Assembly: GCA_944358985.1 (NCBI GenBank)
Contig: CALVSI010000006.1
Coordinates: forward strand, 1-63,297
Direction of reading: 5' to 3'
Origin: an uncultured Bacilli bacterium
GTDB taxonomy: Bacteria; Bacillota_I; Bacilli_A; RFN20; CAG-826
DNA length: 63,297 bases
In this document: piece after piece, positions 44,414-52,722 of the stretch
How the letters are laid out: each line of letters starts with the position of its first letter
Position numbering within the stretch: the stretch's first letter is position 1
Translations under genes and position numbers: made by a program
Notes under the pieces: generated by a model
Databases searched by the model: none
The model's input: the letters and a program-made list of their open reading frames with translations, nothing else
What the model was told of the DNA's origin: nothing

Positions 44414-45027
44414 TAGTTACAATATTTTTTTAATTTGCAATTTTCACACTTTGGATTTATTGCTTTACAAAAATATCTGCCGAAAAAAATTAATTGATGA
44501 TGCATTTTAATATGAAATTCTTTAGGAAATATATTTTCTAATAATTCTTGGGTTTTTGCAGGGTTTTCATTAGAACTTACAAGATTTAAACGTTTTGCTA
44601 CTCTTAAAACATGTGTATCGACAGCTAAAAATGGTAAGCCATAATATTCTGCTAGAAATACGCTTGCACTTTTGTTACCAATACCACTTAATTTTATTAA
44701 TTCATCATAAGTTTTAGGTATTTTTCCATCATAATTTTCAACTACAGTTTTCGATAAAGAAAGTATATTTTTTGCCTTGTTATTAGCAAGTCCAAGAGGT
44801 TTTAAAATTTTAACTAGTTCGCGAATATCAGCGTTACTTAATGAAAAAACATTTGGATAAGTTAAAAATAATTTTTTTGTGACATCATTTACTTTTTTAT
44901 CTGTTGTTTGTGCACTTAATAATATTGCAATTAGTAAAGAATAATCATCAAAATAATTTAATTCGCATTTAGCATTGGGAAATAGTTCATTAATAAAGTT
45001 AATAATGTCATTTATCTTTTTCGTCAT
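44401..45027 (-). CDS. nth: Endonuclease III
   Basis: A 208-residue DNA glycosylase/AP lyase removing oxidised pyrimidines. The helix-hairpin-helix with catalytic lysine is KLSGIGNKSASVFLAE near residue 108, the catalytic aspartate is in AVDTHVLRV, and the Fe-S cluster cysteines (C-x6-C-x2-C-x5-C) lie at the C-terminus. The ATG overlaps the dnaD end. The dnaD-nth pair is conserved in Bacillota. Confidence 0.97.
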   Translation of the reverse strand: MTKKINDIINFINELFPNAKCELNYFDDYSLLIAILLSAQTTDKKVNDVTKKLFLTYPNVFSLSNADIRELVKILKPLGLANNKAKNILSLSKTVVENYDGKIPKTYDELIKLSGIGNKSASVFLAEYYGLPFLAVDTHVLRVAKRLNLVSSNENPAKTQELLENIFPKEFHIKMHHQLIFFGRYFCKAINPKCENCKLKKYCNYYKS

Positions 45028-45667
45028 CAATATTTACCCATGGAGTTTGCGCTATTTTAATTGTCTCTTCAATATTCTTATGCCAATCTTCATCGATTAC
45101 ACTATGCCCTTCTTTTTCTAAATCATCGCGTTTAGACCAATTTAATAAAATTTTATCAACACTGCGTAAAGATTTTTTATTTTTAGAAATTGCTTCTTTT
45201 AAGGCATCTAAAATTATTTCTTCAGAATATCCAAATGTTAGCCATTCTTTGATTCTTGAAAATTCAATCGGGGAAAGATTTCTTCCCAAATAATCTTGAA
45301 ATTTTTTATATATGTTGTTGATATCTTCTTCATATTTTTCTTTTTTTCTTAAAAGATTTTCGTTATTTAGAGAAATTTCAAATTCACGATACAAAAGTTT
45401 TTTTAATGGCTCTAATGTAGTCACTACTTTTTTATTATCTTCTATATAATCAATCATTTTTTTTCTTAAAAGATCGGCTAAAACTTTATCAATGTCTTTA
45501 ACCGGCATAGTCATCTTTAAAGATAGCAAATCTGCTGTAATCATAGGATTACCTTGTTCAATAAAATGATCTATTATAAAAAGCGTAGCAAGTTCAACTT
45601 CAGTTAATTTAAGTTTTTTATAATTTTCAATAAGCAAATAACGGAAATCAAGAGCTTCTCCTACCAT
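45008..45667 (-). CDS. dnaD: DnaD-domain replication initiation protein
   Basis: A 219-residue protein with an N-terminal winged helix (about 1-90) and a C-terminal DnaD/DnaB2 domain (about 115-190) carrying FGYSEEIILDALKEAI. DnaD remodels origin DNA and recruits the helicase loading complex with DnaB and DnaI. It overlaps cca by 20 nt and nth by 20 nt, so the three are co-translated. Confidence 0.9.
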   Translation of the reverse strand: MVGEALDFRYLLIENYKKLKLTEVELATLFIIDHFIEQGNPMITADLLSLKMTMPVKDIDKVLADLLRKKMIDYIEDNKKVVTTLEPLKKLLYREFEISLNNENLLRKKEKYEEDINNIYKKFQDYLGRNLSPIEFSRIKEWLTFGYSEEIILDALKEAISKNKKSLRSVDKILLNWSKRDDLEKEGHSVIDEDWHKNIEETIKIAQTPWVNIDDEKDK

Positions 45668-46376
45668 ATTCTAATACTCCTTTAAGAATTATATCTTTGT
45701 CTAAATTTATATGATACATTTTTAATGCTTGACGTATTTTAACAGGTGAAACGTTATATTTTAATATTTTATTAATTTCTTGCTTAATTTTTTCTTTATT
45801 TAGATTATCAAGTAAATAAGAATTTTTCAAAATTGCAAAATATAGACTTTCTTCAATGTCAAAATCATAGACAAGAGAGAAACGAATTGCCCTTAATATT
45901 CTTAATGGATCTTCGACCAGCCTTTTATCTGGATTGCCAATCATTCTTATTAAATGATATTTTAAATCATCAATTCCACTTGAAAAATCAATAACTTTCT
46001 TATCTTTATTAGCATATAAACCATTGATTGTGAAATCTCTTCTTAAAAAATCTTGACGAATATCACTAACAAAAGTTATTTCATCAGGATGCCGATAATC
46101 TAAATATTTTTTCTCACTTCTTAAAGATGTATAATCAAAAACAATGTTATCGAATTTAATTTTTACACATCCATATTTTTTAAAAGTTACATCAATATCT
46201 AAATTAAATTTTTCAATATCTTCAATTAAAGCATTACCGCAAATATCAATATCATCAACATCTAAACCTAATATGTAGTTTCTCACAGCACCACCAACAA
46301 TATATAATGAAAATCCATTAGACATAAATACTTCATTAAGTTTTAAATATATATCAAATAAATCATCAAATTTCAT
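45648..46376 (-). CDS. cca: Short class II CCA-adding-type nucleotidyltransferase
   Basis: A 242-residue protein with the class II tRNA nucleotidyltransferase head and neck. GGAVRNYILG near residue 29, DVDDIDICG near residue 40, RRDFTINGL near residue 117 and EDPLRILRAIRF near residue 155 are present. Family enzymes are usually about 380-450 residues. Here the body and tail domains are almost wholly missing. The GGxVRD motif reads VRN. All tRNAs in this window encode CCA, so only repair of CCA ends would be needed. A leaderless promoter precedes it. Confidence 0.85.
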   Translation of the reverse strand: MKFDDLFDIYLKLNEVFMSNGFSLYIVGGAVRNYILGLDVDDIDICGNALIEDIEKFNLDIDVTFKKYGCVKIKFDNIVFDYTSLRSEKKYLDYRHPDEITFVSDIRQDFLRRDFTINGLYANKDKKVIDFSSGIDDLKYHLIRMIGNPDKRLVEDPLRILRAIRFSLVYDFDIEESLYFAILKNSYLLDNLNKEKIKQEINKILKYNVSPVKIRQALKMYHINLDKDIILKGVLEYGRRSS

Positions 46377-46382
46377 AATCTT

Positions 46383-46410
46383 ATTTTATATAAAATAAAG
46401 CATTTTACAA
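46383..46410 (-). promoter_or_regulatory. Promoter of cca-dnaD-nth, predicted leaderless
   Basis: TTGTAA, 16 nt, TAAAAT, 6 nt, ATG. Confidence 0.62.
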
Positions 46411-46440
46411 ACAAAAAAGCAGGATTACCTGCTTTTTGTT
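46411..46440 (-). terminator. Terminator after HU gene
   Basis: AAAAAGCAGG/CCTGCTTTTT stem with a 4-nt loop and T-tracts on both sides. It ends the HU message before the cca promoter. Confidence 0.88.
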
Positions 46441-46462
46441 AAAATCAAATTATTTTAAGAGA

Positions 46463-46732
46463 TTAAAGTTTTTCTTTTAAGCCCTTGCTGACTTTAAATC
46501 CGACGGTTTTAGCAGCTGGAATAACAATCTTTTGCTTTGTTTGTGGATTAGTACCGTTTCTTTCTTGACGTGTTTTAACAGCAAATGTACCAAAATCAGT
46601 TAATTTAACAACATCACCGGAAACCAATTTGCTAGCAATTGTTGCTAAAGCACGATTGATAACCAATTCAACATCTTTTTTATTTAAATTAGTTTCGTTA
46701 GCAACTGCTTCAATTAATTCTAGTTTGTTCAT
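46463..46732 (-). CDS. hup: DNA-binding protein HU
   Basis: An 89-residue histone-like protein that bends and compacts DNA as a dimer. GTFAVKTRQERNGTNPQT near residue 47 is the arm region and KIVIPAAKTVGFKVSKGLK is the C-terminal signature. It has its own strong promoter, ribosome site and terminator, as expected for a highly expressed gene. Confidence 0.97.
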   Translation of the reverse strand: MNKLELIEAVANETNLNKKDVELVINRALATIASKLVSGDVVKLTDFGTFAVKTRQERNGTNPQTKQKIVIPAAKTVGFKVSKGLKEKL

Positions 46733-46753
46733 TCAAGCATCCTCCTTAATTTA

Positions 46754-46782
46754 ATTTTGGACTATTTTGTATAATTTGTCAA
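46754..46782 (-). promoter_or_regulatory. Promoter of HU gene
   Basis: A consensus TTGACA, 17 nt, CAAAAT, about 20 nt before AAGGAGG and the ATG. Confidence 0.62.
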
Positions 46783-46818
46783 AAAAAGTTTTTACTAGAC
46801 TGAAATTTTTGAAATATT

Positions 46819-48126
46819 TTAAGTTCTTTTTCTTAATACAATGTTAATTGGAGTTGATGAAAAATCAAAGCTGTCTCTAAGACGATTTAATATGTATCTT
46901 TGATAAGAAAAATGCATAAATTTTGGATTGTTTACAAATAGAACAATTGTAGGAGGTGCAACATCAACTTGGTTCGCGAAGTAGATTTTCAATCTACCTC
47001 CATTAAAATTAGGTGATTCATTCATCATTTGAGCATCTTGAATAACTTCATTTAATACGTTAGTAGGTATCCGTTTGTGGTACGCAATATAAGCATCATT
47101 AATAAGTGTAAAAATGGAGTCAATATTCTTTTTATTTTTAGCTGAAACATACACGATAGGAGCATAATCTAAAAAAACAAATTCATTTTTAATTTTTTTT
47201 GTAAAATCATTTTTATTTGTCACTTTAGAATCAATAAGATCCCATTTATTAACCACTATTATGATGGCCTTGTGCTGTTCAAAAGCATAACTAACCACGT
47301 GTTTATCTTGTAACTTTATCCCCTCGTTTGCATCAATAACAAGAAGGACAATTTCACTTCTTTCAATTGCTCTTAATGCTCTTAGAGCAGCATATTTATC
47401 AATTGATTCATATATTTGACCACGTTTTTTTAAACCTGCTGTATCAATCGCAACAAAATCTTGTCCATCATGTTGAAAATATGTGTCGACACTATCACGA
47501 GTTGTACCCTCAATGTTTGAAACAATAACACGTTTTTCGCCCAACAAAGCATTCATTAAAGAAGATTTGCCAACATTCGGACGACCAATAATTGAAAATG
47601 TGATTGCATCATTGATTTCTTCTTTTGAATTTTCAGGCAAATACGAAACGATTTTATCTAACAAATCACCAACACCTATACCATGTGCACTCGAAAGACA
47701 AATTGGCTCTCCGAATCCTAATCTATAAAATTCACTACTATTGTCTTTTAAGTTGATATCATCGATTTTATTTACAGCTAAAATAATTGGTTTTTTGCAT
47801 TTGTATAACATTTTGGCCACCAATTCATCGTCTCTGCTTAAACCAACATTTCCATCGCAAATAAAAACTATTACATCAGCTTCATCAATTGCCAGTTGAA
47901 CTTGCTGACGTATTTCATCTTGAAAACTTCCTTGTTTAATTTCAATTCCGCCAGTATCGACTAATAAAAATTCATGTCCTAACCAGTTCGCATCACCATA
48001 GATGCGATCTCTTGTCACTCCAGCTTGATCGTCAACTATTGCGTGACGATAACCAAGTATTCTATTAAAAATTGTAGATTTGCCAACATTAGGAGAACCA
48101 ACAATAGCAACGATTGATTTACTCAT
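46819..48126 (-). CDS. der: Ribosome biogenesis GTPase Der (EngA)
   Basis: A 435-residue protein with tandem G domains (GSPNVGKST near residue 10; GRPNVGKSS near residue 184) and a C-terminal KH-like domain. It acts in 50S subunit maturation. Each G domain has its own NKxD motif (NKID and NKWD). It overlaps the end of cmk by 8 nt. The cmk-der-hup order is conserved in Bacillota. Confidence 0.97.
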   Translation of the reverse strand: MSKSIVAIVGSPNVGKSTIFNRILGYRHAIVDDQAGVTRDRIYGDANWLGHEFLLVDTGGIEIKQGSFQDEIRQQVQLAIDEADVIVFICDGNVGLSRDDELVAKMLYKCKKPIILAVNKIDDINLKDNSSEFYRLGFGEPICLSSAHGIGVGDLLDKIVSYLPENSKEEINDAITFSIIGRPNVGKSSLMNALLGEKRVIVSNIEGTTRDSVDTYFQHDGQDFVAIDTAGLKKRGQIYESIDKYAALRALRAIERSEIVLLVIDANEGIKLQDKHVVSYAFEQHKAIIIVVNKWDLIDSKVTNKNDFTKKIKNEFVFLDYAPIVYVSAKNKKNIDSIFTLINDAYIAYHKRIPTNVLNEVIQDAQMMNESPNFNGGRLKIYFANQVDVAPPTIVLFVNNPKFMHFSYQRYILNRLRDSFDFSSTPINIVLRKRT

Positions 48127-48799
48127 TTGGTTTTACTCCAGTTTTCTTTTCTATAATTTGCAAAACTTTATCAACGCTTTCTTCGATTGTTAAATATGAG
48201 GTATCTAATAAAACAGAATCGCCCGCAGCTTTTAAAGGAGCAAAATCACGATGAGAATCAATATAATCGCGACTTCTAACATCGTTTTCAATTTCTTCTA
48301 AAGTACATTGAATACCTTTGGAAATATTTTCATCATATCGTCTTACCGCTCTTGTTTCAACACTGGCAATTTGAAATATTTTGACATCAGCGTTAGGCAA
48401 AACATATGTACCAATATCACGACCATCCATGACAACAGAATGTTTTTCGGCCATTTTTCTTTGCTGATCAACTAAAAATAATCTAACATCTTTATAGGAT
48501 GCAATATATGAAACTTGACTAGAAACACGCGGTTGTCTAATTTCCTTTGTTACATCATGATTATTGCAAAGGACTATATTATTAGGACGAAGTTCTATAT
48601 GAATTTCATCAATAAGTTTTAAACAACTTTTTTCATCTTTACAATCAACATTTTTTTCTAATGCATACCAAGTAAAAGCACGATACATTGCTCCTGTATC
48701 AATATAAGTGATGTTCAAGGCTTTAGCCACTAATTTTGCAACAGTGGATTTACCTGCTGCAGCAGGACCGTCAATAGCGATTGTAATTTTTCTTTCCAT
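48119..48799 (-). CDS. cmk: Cytidylate kinase
   Basis: A 226-residue kinase phosphorylating CMP and dCMP. AIDGPAAAGKSTVAKLVAK near residue 7 is the P-loop, TGAMYRAFTW is near residue 35, and VVMDGRDIGTYVLP near residue 123 is the CMP-binding loop. Of two adjacent ATG codons, the second (48799) is better spaced from GAGG. Coupled to der. Confidence 0.96.
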   Translation of the reverse strand: MERKITIAIDGPAAAGKSTVAKLVAKALNITYIDTGAMYRAFTWYALEKNVDCKDEKSCLKLIDEIHIELRPNNIVLCNNHDVTKEIRQPRVSSQVSYIASYKDVRLFLVDQQRKMAEKHSVVMDGRDIGTYVLPNADVKIFQIASVETRAVRRYDENISKGIQCTLEEIENDVRSRDYIDSHRDFAPLKAAGDSVLLDTSYLTIEESVDKVLQIIEKKTGVKPNE

Positions 48800-48806
48800 C
48801 ATAACC

Positions 48807-49139
48807 TCACATAAATATAACTATCGCACTAGCAATTATCGCAGCAGTAATTAAAACACAGCCAACAATAATCAAAGTTATTTTTAATATTTTTTTCTTA
48901 TCGTAATGTTTTTTTTCATTAAGCGAATTGTCTATGTCGTTTGTTGCTTTCATTATTTCATCAAATGGAACAGATAAAGTTGATGACGTAGGAGTTTTTT
49001 GTCTTTTTTCACTTAAAACATCTTCTGCTGTTTTGTTTTCATTATTATCAATAAGCACATCATAAGGCAAAATATCTGGTTCAACTTGATTCAATGATAA
49101 TCGATAATTTTTATATTTTTTAATTCTCGTCTCTTGCAT
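48807..49139 (-). CDS. Putative tail-anchored membrane protein, unknown
   Basis: A 110-residue protein with a polar, probably disordered N-terminal region (residues 1-82) and one hydrophobic helix at the extreme C-terminus (about 86-110), preceded by KKKILK. This fits a tail-anchored protein with a cytoplasmic domain. It is not recognised. It sits 7 nt upstream of cmk and is likely in its operon. TATAGT lies 6 nt before the ATG with no Shine-Dalgarno, so the message is probably leaderless. Confidence 0.68.
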   Translation of the reverse strand: MQETRIKKYKNYRLSLNQVEPDILPYDVLIDNNENKTAEDVLSEKRQKTPTSSTLSVPFDEIMKATNDIDNSLNEKKHYDKKKILKITLIIVGCVLITAAIIASAIVIFM

Positions 49140-49221
49140 AATTTCACTATACTCTTTTATATATTAATATAAACTGAATTTTAGTTCATTAAAAAAATAA
49201 AAAAATTAATTAACGTAATAA

Positions 49222-49250
49222 TTGCAAAATTATTCAAATCAGTTTATATT
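49222..49250 (+). promoter_or_regulatory. Promoter of ferredoxin gene
   Basis: TTGCAA, 17 nt, TATATT, about 26 nt before the ATG with AGGAGG between. Confidence 0.68.
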
Positions 49251-49276
49251 TAAAACGTCTACAGGAGGACAAATAG

Positions 49277-49456
49277 ATGGCAAGAAAAAAAGTCACTATT
49301 GACCAAAGCCTTTGCATAGGTTGTGGAACTTGTGTTGGCGTCTATGCTGATGACTTCACAATGAATGATGCTGGATTAGCAGAACCTATCACTGGCGAAG
49401 CTGACGAAGAAGCAAAAGATATTTGCCCAGTCGGTGCGATTAGTGTTGAAGACTAA
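49277..49456 (+). CDS. fer: 4Fe-4S ferredoxin
   Basis: A 59-residue electron carrier. Cysteines at 13, 16 and 19 (CIGCGTC) and Cys50 followed by Pro bind one 4Fe-4S cluster. The second cluster motif of clostridial ferredoxins is absent. AGGAGG is well spaced before the ATG, and a terminator follows, so the gene is monocistronic. A possible client is unknown. Radical-SAM enzymes such as MiaB and other reductive pathways need such donors. Confidence 0.95.
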   Translation: MARKKVTIDQSLCIGCGTCVGVYADDFTMNDAGLAEPITGEADEEAKDICPVGAISVED

Positions 49457-49469
49457 TTTAAAAACCATA

Positions 49470-49498
49470 AAAGCTAGGATGATTCCTAGTTTTTATTT
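49470..49498 (+). terminator. Terminator after ferredoxin gene
   Basis: CTAGGA/TCCTAG stem with a 4-nt loop followed by TTTTTATTTT. It overlaps the stop codon of the convergent ribU gene. Confidence 0.88.
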
Positions 49499-50196
49499 TG
49501 ATTATAAGATATTTTGTCTATCAAACGATGCATGCTTTTATAAAGTATTAATGTAACAATAATAACCATTAAATCTTTAATTGCATTAAATGGTACACAA
49601 ACATAGCCAAAAAAAGGCCACATCAAATCAGTAATCAAAGGATTAACCGCCTGACACATATTTAGTAGCATGTCATAAGAAAATCCCATGACAAACATAT
49701 AAAAATCTAACATTACAAAAGTAGTAAAAAAGCTAGATACTACAATTTGAATAAAAAAGCCTGAAATAAAACCAATAATTGCGCCCTTAAAATTATGCAT
49801 GCGTCGATATATTAAACAACTTGGAATAACAAAAGCTATACTATATAAAAAATCCGCTAATTCACCAACACATAATGTACTTGAAAAAGGAAGCTTTATA
49901 ATTGTTTTAATAAGAATAACAAAAAATCCTGACAAAGGACCATATGCAAACCCTGCAATAAAAGCAGGTATTTCATCTAAGTGAATCGAAAGAAAAGAAG
50001 GAAATATAGGTAACGAAAAATTAAAAATAGGAACTACATATAAAATTGATGATAATGCAGCAAAAATAGCGGTACCTGTTATAAATTTAGCCGTAAATCT
50101 CGACTTTTTTTTAAAAATTTTATTAAAAATAATTACTAATCCTATCAACATAATTGATAGAGAAATTATTAATCTTGTAATTTCGTTGTCGCTCAT
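49486..50196 (-). CDS. ribU: Riboflavin ECF transporter substrate-binding protein RibU
   Basis: A 236-residue S component of an energy-coupling factor transporter, with about six membrane helices. The LDEIPAFIAGFAYGPLSGFFVILIKTIIKLP stretch (about 72-102) is typical of ECF S components. The FMN riboswitch upstream identifies the substrate as riboflavin. The shared ECF ATPases and T component are not in this window. The Shine-Dalgarno AGGAGAG lies 11 nt before the ATG, a little far. Confidence 0.93.
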   Translation of the reverse strand: MSDNEITRLIISLSIMLIGLVIIFNKIFKKKSRFTAKFITGTAIFAALSSILYVVPIFNFSLPIFPSFLSIHLDEIPAFIAGFAYGPLSGFFVILIKTIIKLPFSSTLCVGELADFLYSIAFVIPSCLIYRRMHNFKGAIIGFISGFFIQIVVSSFFTTFVMLDFYMFVMGFSYDMLLNMCQAVNPLITDLMWPFFGYVCVPFNAIKDLMVIIVTLILYKSMHRLIDKISYNQNKN

Positions 50197-50213
50197 AAAA
50201 CATTACTCTCCTA

Positions 50214-50241
50214 ATAAAAAAACCTGCTCATTCAAGGCAGG
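50214..50241 (-). terminator. FMN riboswitch terminator
   Basis: CCTGC/GCAGG stem followed by a run of seven Ts on the minus strand, between the aptamer and ribU. Confidence 0.85.
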
Positions 50242-50255
50242 GATAGGATAAAAAA

Positions 50256-50367
50256 CTTCTTCCATCTTGACTATACAATCGCTACTTGAATCGCACAAGT
50301 TCAATCCTAAATTTTAGGAGTCGTGGAGTTTTACCACCGGTCAGGAATTTCACCTTGCCCTGAAGCA
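50256..50367 (-). promoter_or_regulatory. FMN (RFN) riboswitch
   Basis: On the minus strand the RFN elements TTCAGGGCAAGGTGAAATTC, CTGACCGGTGGT, CCACGACTCC and the 3' GATGGAAGAAG are all present, with P1 closing GCTTC-type and GAAG arms. With the downstream terminator it should stop ribU transcription when FMN is abundant. Confidence 0.95.
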
Positions 50368-50372
50368 AATTT

Positions 50373-50400
50373 ATTATATACCTAATTAACGACAAGTTAA
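50373..50400 (-). promoter_or_regulatory. Promoter of ribU riboswitch transcript
   Basis: TTAACT, 16 nt, TATAAT. An 8-bp inverted repeat (TAATTAAC/GTTAATTA, 50383-50403) overlaps the spacer and -35. Confidence 0.5.
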
Positions 50401-51227
50401 TTATTTTTTAATATTTTTTCAAAGAATTTATTTTTATTCGTTTCGCTTTCAAAGGAAAATTTTGCACTATTTTTGTTAATATTAACTTTACAGTTAAATT
50501 TGTTTTCTAATTTGTTTTGTATATTGGAAAAATCAACTTTATTTTTATATTCATAAATCATTTTTTCCGTTTGACGAACAGATAAATTATTTTGATATAT
50601 TTTTTCAACCATCTCTTCAATCAAATCATCAGGCAATGTAATTAATGCCTTAGCGTGACCAAATGATAATTTTCCATATGAAATGTCTTTTAAAATATTT
50701 TCGTTAAAATTTTTAAGACGCATAATATTGGATATTTGGCTTCGTGACTGATGTAGTAATTTAGCCAAATCTTCTTGTGAAAAATTATAATCTTTGTTCA
50801 ATTTATTGCAAACAAGCGATAACTCAACCATATTTGAATAATTGGAATCACGAATATCTGCTGCAAGCATCACTAATAATTCTTCTTCACTAACATCAAT
50901 AATTACGCAAGGAACTTCATTAAGATGAAAACATTTTGCAGCTGTCAATCTTTTTCTACCCAAAACAATTTCATAATGATCTTTTTTTCTTCTAACTATT
51001 AGTGGAGAATTCAAACCTTTTTCTTTTATTGATATCAATGATTGACATATTGCATCTTTATTCAATTTTACTTTTTTTAAATATTCATTATCATCAATCA
51101 ATTTAGGTGAAATAAAAGATGGTTTTGTCTGTTGATATTCTTTTTCCATGTTAGCGATAACATCCGCTTTTTCGAATCTTTTAACAAGACGATCAAAAGC
51201 TATGTTAACAAAATTATCTTTCTTCAT
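50397..51227 (-). CDS. parB: ParB-family chromosome partitioning protein
   Basis: A 276-residue ParB/Spo0J-like protein. The N-terminal CTPase domain has LKNKGLNSPLIVRRK-like and VLGRKRLTAAKCF (GERR-type) motifs, followed by the helix-turn-helix SQEDLAKLLHQSRSQISNIMRL near residue 150 and a C-terminal dimerisation part. It overlaps parA by 14 nt. I saw no consensus parS 16-mer in this window. Confidence 0.93.
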   Translation of the reverse strand: MKKDNFVNIAFDRLVKRFEKADVIANMEKEYQQTKPSFISPKLIDDNEYLKKVKLNKDAICQSLISIKEKGLNSPLIVRRKKDHYEIVLGRKRLTAAKCFHLNEVPCVIIDVSEEELLVMLAADIRDSNYSNMVELSLVCNKLNKDYNFSQEDLAKLLHQSRSQISNIMRLKNFNENILKDISYGKLSFGHAKALITLPDDLIEEMVEKIYQNNLSVRQTEKMIYEYKNKVDFSNIQNKLENKFNCKVNINKNSAKFSFESETNKNKFFEKILKNN

Positions 51228-51984
51228 AATCAATTAATTCTTTTGCCAACGAAATATAAGCCTGACTAGATATAGAATTTGGTCGATAAATGGTTACTGG
51301 CATCCCTTTTGCGTTGCTTTCTGGTATTGAAATATTTCTAGGTATCATCGATAAAAAGGTATTTTCTTTAAAAAGCGAACGAACTTGACTCGCAATCTCA
51401 ACCGACAAACGAGTTTTGCTATCATACATCGTTAACAAGAAACCTTGAATACCGAGATTTTGATTATAAGTGTTTTGAATAGAAGAAATATTTGCCAAAA
51501 TTTGTGCGACTGCTTCTAGTGCAAAATATTCGCATTGGACAGGTATTAAAACTTTATTCGCAGCACATAATGCATTAATAGTTAATAATCCTAAACTAGG
51601 CGGGCAATCTATAATCATATAATCATATTTTTTGTTAATTTTTTTTAAGTTATTTTTTAATAGATAAAATGGTTCATTTACTTTTCCATTAACCGCAGAA
51701 TCTAAGTTGGCAAGAATTAATTTTGGAGAAATTAAGTCAAGATTTTTAATCATTGTTTTTCTAATAACTTTATTTATATCTTGTCGATCTAATAAAACAT
51801 CATAAATATTTCGCGAAATTAAAGAAATGTCCACGCCCATACCACGAGAACAGTTACCCTGTGGATCCATGTCTATGAGCAAGACTTTTTTGTTTAAATA
51901 GGCAAGAGAGCTAGAAAGATTTATCGCGGTGGTGGTTTTTCCGACTCCGCCTTTTTGATTAGCAATAGCAATAATTTTACACAT
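51214..51984 (-). CDS. parA: ParA/Soj chromosome partitioning ATPase
   Basis: A 256-residue deviant Walker ATPase. ANQKGGVGKTTTAINL near residue 8 is the deviant Walker A, DMDPQGNCSRGMG near residue 38 and IIDCPPSLGLLT near residue 125 complete the site. It works with ParB in chromosome segregation. No Shine-Dalgarno is seen. GATAAT lies 9 nt before the ATG. The mnmG-rsmG-parA-parB order is the classical origin-proximal arrangement, but dnaA and rpmH are not here. Confidence 0.96.
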   Translation of the reverse strand: MCKIIAIANQKGGVGKTTTAINLSSSLAYLNKKVLLIDMDPQGNCSRGMGVDISLISRNIYDVLLDRQDINKVIRKTMIKNLDLISPKLILANLDSAVNGKVNEPFYLLKNNLKKINKKYDYMIIDCPPSLGLLTINALCAANKVLIPVQCEYFALEAVAQILANISSIQNTYNQNLGIQGFLLTMYDSKTRLSVEIASQVRSLFKENTFLSMIPRNISIPESNAKGMPVTIYRPNSISSQAYISLAKELIDYEER

Positions 51985-52026
51985 AAATCGATTATTATCT
52001 TACATTATCTCCCCATTAAAATAAAC

Positions 52027-52722
52027 TTAAAGAGGTTTTTTTAAAATGTCTTTATATTGTCTTGGGTATTTATTAGAAGTTTTTTTAAATTTTTTAATGA
52101 ATAGTACAGCGCGAAAACTATCAACATCTAAATCATATTTCAACACATTTGAAAGTTTTAGATTTAGTTTTTTAAAAGCGTTTTCACATTCTTTAATTTC
52201 ATTAAGATAATTTAAAGATTTTAAAGCAATAATGTCGCCATTAGTTTTGACAAAACCCGCGAGTAGTTCAACAAGAATATTCAAAGATTTTAAACCCCTA
52301 GCAATAGCAAAATCATATGCTTCTCGTTTGTCTATTACAAAATCTTCAGCGCGTTTATTAACCACTGTAACGTTATTTAGATTCAGTAACTTTATCATTT
52401 TGCTAATGTGTTGACATTTTTTATTAGTAGCCTCTAAACATGTTACATGAGCGTTATCTAAACAAATAGCAACAACTAATCCAGGAAATCCCGCTCCACT
52501 TCCAACATCAATTATACTAAATTCTTCTTTAGGCATTTCATTTATAAAAATAAGACAATCAATAATCATTTTCAAATCAAATTCAGTTTCAGAAATTGAT
52601 GTCAAATTAACAAATTCATTTGCAGAAATTGTTTCTTTTTTAAGAATTTCGAGCTTTTCTATCTTATCCTTTGATAGCAAAATATCAAATTTATTCAAAA
52701 GTTTTATAAGACTATTTTCCAT
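52027..52722 (-). CDS. rsmG: 16S rRNA m7G527 methyltransferase
   Basis: A 231-residue SAM-dependent methyltransferase (GidB) modifying G527 of 16S rRNA. DVGSGAGFPGLVVAI near residue 70 is the SAM-binding motif and VNKRAEDF is the adenine-binding region. The ATG at 52722 is preferred because AGAGGA is 7 nt upstream. An in-frame ATG two codons earlier is too close. It overlaps the mnmG end. Confidence 0.96.
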   Translation of the reverse strand: MENSLIKLLNKFDILLSKDKIEKLEILKKETISANEFVNLTSISETEFDLKMIIDCLIFINEMPKEEFSIIDVGSGAGFPGLVVAICLDNAHVTCLEATNKKCQHISKMIKLLNLNNVTVVNKRAEDFVIDKREAYDFAIARGLKSLNILVELLAGFVKTNGDIIALKSLNYLNEIKECENAFKKLNLKLSNVLKYDLDVDSFRAVLFIKKFKKTSNKYPRQYKDILKKPL

